Below are positions 51,697-58,825 of a stretch of 64,000 bases of DNA, piece by piece. The translations under genes and the position numbers were made by a program. Source of the stretch: Streptomyces sp. NBC_01463 (GTDB lineage Bacteria; Actinomycetota; Actinomycetes; Streptomycetales; Streptomycetaceae). The stretch is taken from contig CP109468.1 in NCBI GenBank assembly GCA_036227345.1, forward strand, positions 3,100,001 through 3,164,000, in the 5' to 3' direction. The notes beneath the pieces are model-generated. The model was not told the DNA's origin. It saw only the letters and a program-made list of their open reading frames with translations, and searched no databases. Every line of letters starts with the position of its first letter. Positions within the stretch are counted from its first letter, which is position 1.

Positions 51697-52689
51697 ATGG
51701 GGCGGGGCAAGGGCGGTATAGGGGTCGCGTTGCTGGTGAGTGCGGTACTCGCGGGGACGAGCGCGTGCGGTGGTCACGCGTCGGACGACTCCGACAGCGG
51801 GAGCGCGAAGGGCGGCGCATCCGCCCCGGCATCCGCGAGCGCGCATCCGTCACCCACGCACCCCTCGGGCCCGCCGATGCTGCTGGACTCGATCGCCCCG
51901 CTGGACAAGGCGACGGTCGGCGTCGCCATGCCGATCTCCGTGGTGTTCACCAACCCGGTGGCCACCTCGGCGCACAAGAACATCGAGAAGCACCTCAAGG
52001 TCTCCGCCTCGGTCCCCACCACCGGTGCCTGGCACTGGATGGGCGACAAGCGGGTCGACTGGCGTCCGGAGAAGTACTGGAAGTCCGGCACCAAGGTGCG
52101 GCTCGACGCCGACCTGAAGTACGTCTCCAACGGCAGCGGCCGCTACGGCACCCACCCCTATACCCACTCCTTCACCATCGGTGACGACGTCCGGGCCGAC
52201 GCCTCGGTCACGGGTCACACGATGAAGGTCACCCGCAACGGGGCTCCGGTGCGGACGCTCTCCATCAACGCGGGCAGCGCCCAGTACCCCACCTGGAACG
52301 GCACGATGGCGGTGATCGACAAGCAGGAGAAGGTCCACATGACCTCCTGCAGCGTCGGCATCAGCTGCAACAAGGGCGACGCGAACTACTACGACCTGAC
52401 CCTGCCCTGGGACATCCACCTGACCCAGTCGGGAACCTACGTCCACTTCTCCACCGGCGACACCAACCCGGGCAGCGGCAGCGCCCTCGGCTCGCACGGC
52501 TGCGTCCACCTCTCGCTCGCCGACGCGAAGTGGTTCTACGGCCAGGTCAAGCAGGGCGACCCCATCACGGTCACCGGCTCCCCGCGCGCCAAGGCATCCG
52601 CCGACAACGGCTACGCCTCGTTCAACCTGTCGTGGTCGCAGTGGCTGGCCGGAAGCGCGAACGGCGGACAGACCACGGCCACCCTCTGA
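51697..52689 (+). CDS. L,D-transpeptidase lipoprotein
   Basis: 330 residues. Lipoprotein signal with lipobox ending G-T-S-A-C, a Ser/Ala linker, an Ig-like domain (LDSIAPLDKATVGVAMPISV), then a YkuD domain with SHGCVHL (266-272; catalytic Cys269). It forms 3-3 cross-links between meso- or LL-DAP residues in peptidoglycan and gives beta-lactam tolerance in relatives. ATG 51697 has GGAG 6 nt upstream. Confidence 0.95.
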   Translation: MGRGKGGIGVALLVSAVLAGTSACGGHASDDSDSGSAKGGASAPASASAHPSPTHPSGPPMLLDSIAPLDKATVGVAMPISVVFTNPVATSAHKNIEKHLKVSASVPTTGAWHWMGDKRVDWRPEKYWKSGTKVRLDADLKYVSNGSGRYGTHPYTHSFTIGDDVRADASVTGHTMKVTRNGAPVRTLSINAGSAQYPTWNGTMAVIDKQEKVHMTSCSVGISCNKGDANYYDLTLPWDIHLTQSGTYVHFSTGDTNPGSGSALGSHGCVHLSLADAKWFYGQVKQGDPITVTGSPRAKASADNGYASFNLSWSQWLAGSANGGQTTATL

Positions 52690-52708
52690 CACGTGCGAGG
52701 AAGAAACG

Positions 52709-52748
52709 CCGCCCGGCGGCAGGGTTTCGAGACCCTGCCGCCGGGCGG
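52709..52748. terminator. Bidirectional terminator, transpeptidase / amylase
   Basis: A perfect 17-bp stem (52709-52725 with 52732-52748) and 6-nt loop between convergent genes. Confidence 0.9.
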
Positions 52749-52768
52749 TTCCGCTTTTCGCAGGCGGC

Positions 52769-54145
52769 TCAGCCGTGCAGGGCCAGCGCGCCCTTGGCCG
52801 GTACGGTCGCCGTGACCGTGCCGTCGTCGCCGACCTGCACCGTGTTGCCCTCGCAGGCGTCGGGCGAGGCCTGGGCCACGTTGCAGTAGGTGCCCGCCGG
52901 GAGTGAAGTGGCGAACGTCTGCTGAAGCGCGCCGTCCCCGTTGTTGATGGCCACGAAGCCCTTGTCACCGCGGCCGAAGGCGATGGCCGACGAGCCGTTG
53001 TCCCACCAGTCCGTCAACTCCGCGCCCGACGTGGCGTTGTGGAAGCCGACCATGCCGGTGACCGCCGTCTGTGTGTGCGTGCACGTCCAGCCACCGCTGC
53101 CGCAGGCGGCCGCGCCGCCGTTCGGCGGGCCCGCGTCCTTGTCCGACCACTCGTAGCCGGAGAAGACGTTCGGGGAGCCGTAGGGCGAGGCGAGCATGAA
53201 GACGTTGGCCAGGGTGTAGGCCGCGCCGTCCTTGTACGTCAGCGTCGAGCCGTTGCGCTCGGTGTCCCAGTTGTCGACGAACGTACGGGCGCTCCCGCTC
53301 GCCAGCTTGCCGTCGGCGACGCTCTTCAGTCCGGCGAGGGAGCCGCCCTGGAAGGCGCTCTTGAGGTGGCCGCCGTAACGGAACTCGTCGACGTCACCCA
53401 CCCCCGTGTACTCCTCGGGCTGGACCGCCTCGCCACCTCCGTGGATCACCTCGGTGACCCAGAAGCCCGGGTCGGACATCTTGCCCTTGATCGCGGCGAT
53501 GTCGTCGGCCGCCATGTGCTTGGCGGCGTCGATGCGGAACCCGTCCACGCCCAGGGTGCGCAGGTCGGAGAGGTAGGCGGCGATCGTCGTGCGGACGGCG
53601 TCGCTGCCGGTGTCGAGGTCGGCCAGGCCGACCAGTTCACAGGTCTGGACGTCGTTCCGGTCGCCGTAGTTGCTGATGTCCTTGCGGCAGGCGTGGAAGT
53701 CCTGGTCCTGGAAGTACCCGGGGTAGTCGTACTTCGTGTACGCCGTGCCGCCGGTTCCGGTGCCGGAGCCGGACGACATGTGGTTGATGACGGCGTCGGC
53801 GACGACCTTCACCCCGGCGGAGTGACAGCTGTCCACCATCGCGGCGAAGGCATCGCGGTCACCGAGGCGGCCGGCGATCTTGTAACTGACGGGCTGGTAG
53901 GACGTCCACCACTGGTCGCCCTGGATGTGTTCGGAGGCGGGCGAGACCTCGACGTAGCCGTAGCCGGCCGGACCCAGCGAGTCCGTACAGGCCCGGGCCA
54001 CCGCGTCGTACTTCCACTCGAACAGGGTGGCGGTCACGGTCTTCTCGCCCGGCGGGGTCGCCTGGGAGGTCCAGGGGGCGAAGGCGGTCACACCGGCGGC
54101 TGCGAGCAGGCCGGCCAGTGTCGCGCGAGCGGCGCGGGACTTCAA
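52769..54145 (-). CDS. Secreted alpha-amylase (GH13)
   Basis: 458-residue extracellular alpha-amylase. Signal peptide [17 protein letters not shown]...WTSQA, then the barrel: region I DAVINH, region [11 protein letters not shown] (nucleophile Asp), region III EVIHGG (acid/base Glu), region IV FVDNWD; the carbohydrate is starch. In most GH13 amylases region IV is FVDNHD; here the His is Trp. The start is TTG 54145: GGAG is 6 nt upstream and the signal peptide begins there; ATG 54187 would add an unneeded tail. An inverted repeat 120-160 nt upstream is a likely regulator site. Confidence 0.93.
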   Translation of the reverse strand: MKSRAARATLAGLLAAAGVTAFAPWTSQATPPGEKTVTATLFEWKYDAVARACTDSLGPAGYGYVEVSPASEHIQGDQWWTSYQPVSYKIAGRLGDRDAFAAMVDSCHSAGVKVVADAVINHMSSGSGTGTGGTAYTKYDYPGYFQDQDFHACRKDISNYGDRNDVQTCELVGLADLDTGSDAVRTTIAAYLSDLRTLGVDGFRIDAAKHMAADDIAAIKGKMSDPGFWVTEVIHGGGEAVQPEEYTGVGDVDEFRYGGHLKSAFQGGSLAGLKSVADGKLASGSARTFVDNWDTERNGSTLTYKDGAAYTLANVFMLASPYGSPNVFSGYEWSDKDAGPPNGGAAACGSGGWTCTHTQTAVTGMVGFHNATSGAELTDWWDNGSSAIAFGRGDKGFVAINNGDGALQQTFATSLPAGTYCNVAQASPDACEGNTVQVGDDGTVTATVPAKGALALHG

Positions 54146-54256
54146 TTGCGGCTCCTTCGGTCGCGGATGCGGAAATGGGGTCCGCATCCGACGTGGGCAG
54201 CCACGCGCCTGGCCACCGTGGGGGGAGTTCGGAGCCTGCCTTCAGGGCGATGAACA

Positions 54257-54262
54257 CGTCAA
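54257..54262 (-). promoter_or_regulatory. -35 element of the amylase promoter
   Basis: TTGACG on the minus strand (54262-54257), with CAGGCT (54238-54233) 18 nt on as a weak -10. The transcript would start near 54226, about 80 nt before the TTG start. Confidence 0.45.
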
Positions 54263-54270
54263 GAGATCAC

Positions 54271-54305
54271 GCAAGGATTTCCGGAATGTTTCTGAAATAC
54301 CTTGC
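54271..54305. promoter_or_regulatory. Long inverted repeat upstream of amylase promoter
   Basis: GCAAGGATTTC (54271-54281) and GAAATACCTTGC (54294-54305) are complementary except for one extra A; arms end in GCAAGG/CCTTGC. It sits directly upstream of the -35 box, the place for an activator or repressor such as a MalR-type LacI regulator. Confidence 0.6.
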
Positions 54306-54427
54306 AGGGAAGGCGGGTCGGGGATCCGGGTGGAGTGGGCCCTGCTCCCGGTGCCAGGGCGCCGCGGCACGACGACCGCGATCCGATGACCCGATCCCGG
54401 GCCGGGGGCGGTGGCTACGATCGGCGC

Positions 54428-55108
54428 ATGTCACCCTCGCACTCCCCGGTCCGCGTCCTGCTCGCCGACGACCAGCCGCTGGTGCGTACCGCCCTGCGCA
54501 TGGTCATGGCCGACACCGCCGACCTCGACGTCGTCGGCGAGGCCGGAACGGGCGACGAGGCCGTCAGAATGACCGCCGAACTCTCCCCCGACGTCGTCGT
54601 GATGGACATCCGGATGCCGGGCATGGACGGTATCGAGGCCACCGGGCACATCACCACGGGCTCCGGCACGGCCCATGTGCTGGTCCTGACGACATTCGAC
54701 GACGACGAGTACGTCTACGGAGCCCTGCGCGCCGGTGCGGCCGGCTTCCTGGTCAAGGACATGGCACTGGACGACATCCTGGCGGCGGTACGGGTGGTGG
54801 CGGCCGGGGACGCCCTGATCGCGCCGGGCGTCACCCGGCGGCTGATCAAGGAGTTCGCGGGCCGCCCCGGCTCGTCGTCCCCGCAGCGCCCGCCCGCCGC
54901 GCTCACGGGGATCACCGACCGGGAGCGCGAGGTGCTCGTTCTGGTCGGCAGCGGGCTGTCCAACACGGAGATCGCCGAGCGGCTCTTCATCAGTGTCGCC
55001 ACGGCCAAGACCTATCTGACCCGGCTGCTCGCCAAACTCGGCGCCCGGGACCGGGTGCAGCTCGTCATCCTCGCGTACGAGGCGGGGCTGGTGTCGGCCA
55101 CACGGTGA
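54428..55108 (+). CDS. NarL-family response regulator, orphan
   Basis: 226 residues: receiver domain (LLADDQPLVR, VVMDIRMPGMDG with the phosphorylated Asp, TTFDD, GFLVKDM) and LuxR-type HTH (LTGITDREREVLVLVGSGLSN, EIAERLFISVATAKTYL). No histidine kinase is adjacent on the same strand; the nearest kinase operon converges from the right. The ATG lies 6 nt after TACGAT, probably leaderless. Divergent from the amylase gene. Confidence 0.92.
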   Translation: MSPSHSPVRVLLADDQPLVRTALRMVMADTADLDVVGEAGTGDEAVRMTAELSPDVVVMDIRMPGMDGIEATGHITTGSGTAHVLVLTTFDDDEYVYGALRAGAAGFLVKDMALDDILAAVRVVAAGDALIAPGVTRRLIKEFAGRPGSSSPQRPPAALTGITDREREVLVLVGSGLSNTEIAERLFISVATAKTYLTRLLAKLGARDRVQLVILAYEAGLVSATR

Positions 55109-55116
55109 GAAGCGGG

Positions 55117-55722
55117 CTACAGCCAGCCCTTCTCCCGCGCCATCCGGACCGCCTCCGCGCGGTTGCGCGCCGCCATCTTCTGGATCGCCATGGAGAGGTA
55201 GTTGCGGACGGTGCCCTGGGACAGGTGCAGCTCCGCGGCGATCTCCGCGTTGGTCGAGCCGTCCGCGGCGGTGCGCAGCACATCGCGCTCCCGTTCGGTC
55301 AGCGGACTGGCGCCGTCGGCGAGGGCGGCGGCCGCGAGGCCGGGGTCGATGACGCGCTCCCCGGCCAGCACCTTGCGTACCGCTTCCGCGAGTTGGGACG
55401 CCGGTGCGTCCTTCACCAGGAAGGCGTCCGCCCCCGACTCCATCGCGCGGCGCAGATATCCGGGGCGGCCGAAGGTGGTGACGACGACGACCTTGACGTC
55501 CGGGAGCGCCCGGCGCAGTTCCGCCGTCGCCTCGATGCCCGTCATGCCCGGCATCTCGATGTCCAGCAGGGCCACGTCGATGCCGTGTTCCCTGGCCGCG
55601 GCCAGCACTTCGTCACCGCGGGCGACCTGGGCGACCACCTCGATGTCGGGTTCCAGGCCGAGGAGCGCCGCGAGGGCCTCGCGCACCATGGACTGGTCCT
55701 CGGCGAGGAGGAGTCTGATCAT
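55117..55722 (-). CDS. NarL/DesR-type response regulator
   Basis: 201 residues: receiver (LLLAEDQSMVREAL, DVALLDIEMPGMTG, VVTTFGRPGYLRRAM, DAFLVKDAP) plus LuxR HTH (PLTERERDVLRTAADGSTN, TVRNYLSMAIQKM). It is the last gene of the ABC-permease-kinase-regulator operon. ATG 55722 (RBS AGGGA) or ATG 55728, which overlaps the kinase stop, can start it. Converges with the orphan regulator with an 8-bp gap. Confidence 0.93.
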   Translation of the reverse strand: MIRLLLAEDQSMVREALAALLGLEPDIEVVAQVARGDEVLAAAREHGIDVALLDIEMPGMTGIEATAELRRALPDVKVVVVTTFGRPGYLRRAMESGADAFLVKDAPASQLAEAVRKVLAGERVIDPGLAAAALADGASPLTERERDVLRTAADGSTNAEIAAELHLSQGTVRNYLSMAIQKMAARNRAEAVRMAREKGWL

Positions 55723-55724
55723 GC

Positions 55725-56915
55725 TCATTCCCTGGATCCTAGGCCGGATTCGAGCGGCACGCTGAGCACCGTGGTGAAGCCTTTGCCCGTACGGGAGTTG
55801 GTGGCCCGGGTGAAAAGGGTTCCGTCGACGCCGGCGAGGCGCTCGGTCATGCCGGTGAGGCCGTTGCCCGGCGTGACGCCGGGGGCGCCGCGGCCGTCGT
55901 CGGCGACGGTGAGCTCCAGGACGCGCCCGTCGAGGGTCTGGCGCGGGGCGAGGGTGACCGTGCAGCGGCCCGCGCCGCTGTGGCGTACGACGTTGGTGAC
56001 GGCTTCCCGCAGCGCCCAGGCGAGCACCTCCTCCGCCTCCTCGGGGAGGCCGTCGGGGAGGTCCTCGGGGGCATCGGCCGGAATCTCCGCGGTGATTCCG
56101 GCGGCGGCGAGGGCGGTCCTGGCCCCGGCCAGCTCGCCGGGGAGCGTCGGCCTGCGGTAGCCGGTGACGGCGCTGCGTACGTCCACGAGGGCCTGGCGGC
56201 TGACCTGTTCGATGTCGGCGACCTGCGCGGCGGCCTGTTCCGGGTGGCCGGGGAGCATCCGCCCGGCCAGTTCGCTCTTGAGGGTGATCAGGGAGAGGGA
56301 GTGGCCGAGCAGGTCGTGCAGATCGCGGGCCAGCCGCAGCCGTTCCTCGTTGGCGGCGAGCTGGGCGACGGTGGCCCGGGCCTCGCGGAGCTGGATCGTG
56401 GTGCGGATCATCTGCCGTACGCCGGACATCGCGAAGCCGCCGAGGAGCGCGGGGAAGACCAGGGCCGTGATGATCTCCCGTGGGTGGTCGCCGGTCAGGC
56501 CGATGGCCACGAGCACGGCGGTGACGGCGGGGATCAGCCAACGGGCGGTCCGCATCGGGAGGGTGGCGCCGACGGAGACCGACACGTACACGAACAGCAC
56601 CAGCCAGGGGGTGCCGAACGTCAGCGACAGCAGGACGGCCAGCGCCCCGAGGAAGGCGAGGGCGGCGCGGACCCGGAAGGGGTCGAGCGCCTTGGAGGTG
56701 TGGCGGAAGACCAGGACCAGATAGGCGCCGACGAAGACCAGCAGCCCGAGGACGCCGAGCGCGGTCGCCCACGGGGTGTGGTTGCCGTCCGCGAGGTCCT
56801 TGACCGGCGCGCTCATGAAGGCCAGCCAGATGCCGATCCACATCAGCTTGATCCGGGTCTGCTTGGCGCTCGTGGGCGGGCGCCCGACGCCCACGGACGT
56901 CTCGTCCTCGTTCAC
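55725..56915 (-). CDS. DesK-type sensor histidine kinase
   Basis: 396 residues. Five or six membrane helices form the sensor, without a large extracellular part; then a HisKA_3 dimerisation domain (ARDLHDLLGHSLSLI, phosphorylated His) and an HATPase domain (DGRGAPGVTPGNGLTGM). Membrane-embedded sensors of this kind often detect membrane stress or membrane-active drugs. GTG 56915 overlaps the permease stop (GTGA). Confidence 0.94.
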   Translation of the reverse strand: MNEDETSVGVGRPPTSAKQTRIKLMWIGIWLAFMSAPVKDLADGNHTPWATALGVLGLLVFVGAYLVLVFRHTSKALDPFRVRAALAFLGALAVLLSLTFGTPWLVLFVYVSVSVGATLPMRTARWLIPAVTAVLVAIGLTGDHPREIITALVFPALLGGFAMSGVRQMIRTTIQLREARATVAQLAANEERLRLARDLHDLLGHSLSLITLKSELAGRMLPGHPEQAAAQVADIEQVSRQALVDVRSAVTGYRRPTLPGELAGARTALAAAGITAEIPADAPEDLPDGLPEEAEEVLAWALREAVTNVVRHSGAGRCTVTLAPRQTLDGRVLELTVADDGRGAPGVTPGNGLTGMTERLAGVDGTLFTRATNSRTGKGFTTVLSVPLESGLGSRE

Positions 56916-57652
56916 GCCTTCAACGTGTCCTTCCGGTAGAGCCACGCGGCGCCGCCCGCGAAGAGCAGGAAGTAGCCGCAGAGGATGGCGACGTCCTTCG
57001 CATGCGGTGCGCCGCCCATCTCGATGGCCTGGCCGAGAGCAGCGTACGCGTGGGTGGGCAGCCACTCGGAGATGTTCTGGATCCACTGCGGGAAGGTGGC
57101 GCTCGGCATCCACAGGCCGCCGAGGATCGAGAGCCCGAAGTAGATGATCATGGTGATGGGGCGGACCGCGTCACCGCTGGCGAGGTAGCCGATGGCGACC
57201 CCGAGCGCGGCGAAGACCAGCGAGCCGGCCCAGATGACGCCGGTGAGGGCGAACCACTGCCACAGGTCGACGCGTACGTGCTTGACGGAGGCGGCGACGA
57301 GGAAGACGACGACGATGCAGGGCAGGGTGACCACGGCGGCGCTGGCGATCTTCGCCAGGATGTAGCCCCGGCTGGGCAGCGCGGTCAGCCGCAGCTGCCG
57401 GACCCAGCCCTTCTCGCGCTCCTTGGCGATGCGCTCGCTGTTGCCCATCAGGACGGCGGTCAGCGCGCCGAACGAGGCCATCGAGACCATGAAGAAGGCC
57501 TGCAGGGTCAGATCGGTGTGCGGGACCTTGTCGGTGGTGTTCTGGGTGCCGGAGATCAGCAGGTAGATCACCGACGGGTAGATGACCGAGAAGAACATGA
57601 ACTTCTTGTTCCGCAGGGTGCGGGTCACTTCGAGCCTGATGAGCGTGTTCAC
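56912..57652 (-). CDS. ABC-2 type transporter permease
   Basis: 246 residues with six membrane helices (ABC-2 type), ERIAKEREKGWVRQLRL after helix 2, and the FGLSILGGLWMPSATFP block. It forms the channel of a drug- or lipid-exporting ABC system with the ATPase encoded upstream; GTGA overlaps on both sides couple the genes. Substrate unknown. Confidence 0.93.
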   Translation of the reverse strand: MNTLIRLEVTRTLRNKKFMFFSVIYPSVIYLLISGTQNTTDKVPHTDLTLQAFFMVSMASFGALTAVLMGNSERIAKEREKGWVRQLRLTALPSRGYILAKIASAAVVTLPCIVVVFLVAASVKHVRVDLWQWFALTGVIWAGSLVFAALGVAIGYLASGDAVRPITMIIYFGLSILGGLWMPSATFPQWIQNISEWLPTHAYAALGQAIEMGGAPHAKDVAILCGYFLLFAGGAAWLYRKDTLKA

Positions 57653-58584
57653 TTGGTCCTGGCCTCCTCGGCCTCGGTGATGGCGACGAAGGCCTGCTCC
57701 AGGCCGAGTCCGGCGACTTCGAGCTCGCGCGGGTAGAGGCCCAGGCCGTAGACGGCGTGGACGGTCGCGTCGGCGTTGTGCGACTGGATACGGACCCGCC
57801 GGCCGGTGATGTCGAGCGTGGAGAGGAACGGCAGGGCGCGCAGGGCCCCTTCGTCGATCGGGCCCTCCAGCTCGAACGCGATCCGGCGGGCGCCCGCCAT
57901 GGCCTTGATCTCGGCAGCGCTTCCGTCGGCGAGGAGCCGGCCCTTGTGCAGGACCAGGACGCGGTCGGCGATCGCGTCGGCCTCTTCGAGGTAGTGGGTG
58001 GCGAACAGGACGGTACGGCCCTGGTCGGCCTGCTCGCGCATGGTGGCCCAGAAGGCCTGGCGGGCGGTGACGTCCATCCCGGTGGTCGGCTCGTCGAGCA
58101 CGATCAGGTCGTTGGCCCCGGCGGTGGCGAGCGCGAACCGCACGCGCTGCTCCTGGCCGCCGGAGAGCTTGTTGACCATGCGGTCGGCGATCGACGCGAT
58201 ACCGGCCCGGGCCAGCACATCGCTGACCGGGTAGGAGCTGGGGTGCAGATCGCAGGCGAGCCCGACCAGTTCCCCGACGGTGACGTCCTCCATCAGGCCG
58301 CCGGACTGCAGCATGGCGCCGACGCGGCCGGCGGCGATGGCCGCCTGCGGGGTCGAGCCGAAGAGGCGGACGGTTCCGGAGTCGGCGGTGCGCAGGCCGA
58401 GGAGGAGGTCGAGGGTGGAGGACTTGCCGGCGCCGTTGGGGCCGAGGAGCGCCACGGTCTCGCCGGGGTGCAGGTCGAGGGTGAGCCCGTCGACCGCGCG
58501 TACGTCTCCGTAGGCCTTGCTGACCTGGTCGAAGCTGACCACGGCGGTCTTCGCCGTGGTGACTCCGGTGGCTGTCGTTGTCAT
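57649..58584 (-). CDS. ABC transporter ATPase (drug/lipid export type)
   Basis: 311 residues: Walker A GPNGAGKSS, signature LSGGQEQR, Walker B LIVLDEPTTGMD, H-loop ATHYLEEAD. DrrA-like exporters share this layout. The ATG 58584 lies 6 nt after CAGGCT and shows no RBS, suggesting leaderless transcription. An ATGACA-ga-TGTCAT palindrome 60 nt upstream may bind the cognate regulator. Confidence 0.94.
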   Translation of the reverse strand: MTTTATGVTTAKTAVVSFDQVSKAYGDVRAVDGLTLDLHPGETVALLGPNGAGKSSTLDLLLGLRTADSGTVRLFGSTPQAAIAAGRVGAMLQSGGLMEDVTVGELVGLACDLHPSSYPVSDVLARAGIASIADRMVNKLSGGQEQRVRFALATAGANDLIVLDEPTTGMDVTARQAFWATMREQADQGRTVLFATHYLEEADAIADRVLVLHKGRLLADGSAAEIKAMAGARRIAFELEGPIDEGALRALPFLSTLDITGRRVRIQSHNADATVHAVYGLGLYPRELEVAGLGLEQAFVAITEAEEARTK

Positions 58585-58643
58585 GCGTCCAGCCTGACGC
58601 AGCGGGGGGTGCGTCCGGCAGGGTCAGCGGTCGTGGATCCGGG

Positions 58644-58657
58644 ATGACAGATGTCAT
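58644..58657. promoter_or_regulatory. ATGACA-GA-TGTCAT palindrome upstream of ABC/TCS operon
   Basis: A perfect inverted repeat (6-bp arms, 2-nt spacer) 60 bp upstream of the operon start. Such sites fit NarL-family response regulators; the DesR-like protein of the same operon is the obvious candidate. Confidence 0.55.
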
Positions 58658-58658
58658 G

Positions 58659-58732
58659 CCGTACGGGTGACGGGTGACGGCCGCTGTCCTGCCGTACGGG
58701 TGACGGCCCCCGTCGTTCCGTACGGGGGACGG
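58659..58732. repeat. Three direct repeats CCGTACGGGTGACGG
   Basis: Copies at 58659-58673, 58692-58706 and 58718-58732 (the last with GGGG for GGTG), each containing the palindrome CCGTACGG. They lie upstream of the ABC/TCS operon and downstream of the PG-binding gene's stop (58826). Iterons for a regulator or a simple duplication. Confidence 0.6.
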
Positions 58733-58825
58733 CCGCGACGGCTCCGCGGGCCGGCGGGTGGCCGGTATGCCGCCGCCCCCGGCCGGTGGTCCGGTCGGGG
58801 GCGGTGGCGGGCGGTGCGGGCCGGG

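Noticed and set aside
58659..58732. Replication origin iterons
   Set aside because: Only three copies, no DnaA boxes or replication genes nearby; a regulator site or local duplication is simpler.
39299..58825. Biosynthetic gene cluster or prophage
   Set aside because: No PKS, NRPS, terpene or RiPP core enzymes, and no phage structural or integrase genes; the TagC-like propeller alone is not enough.
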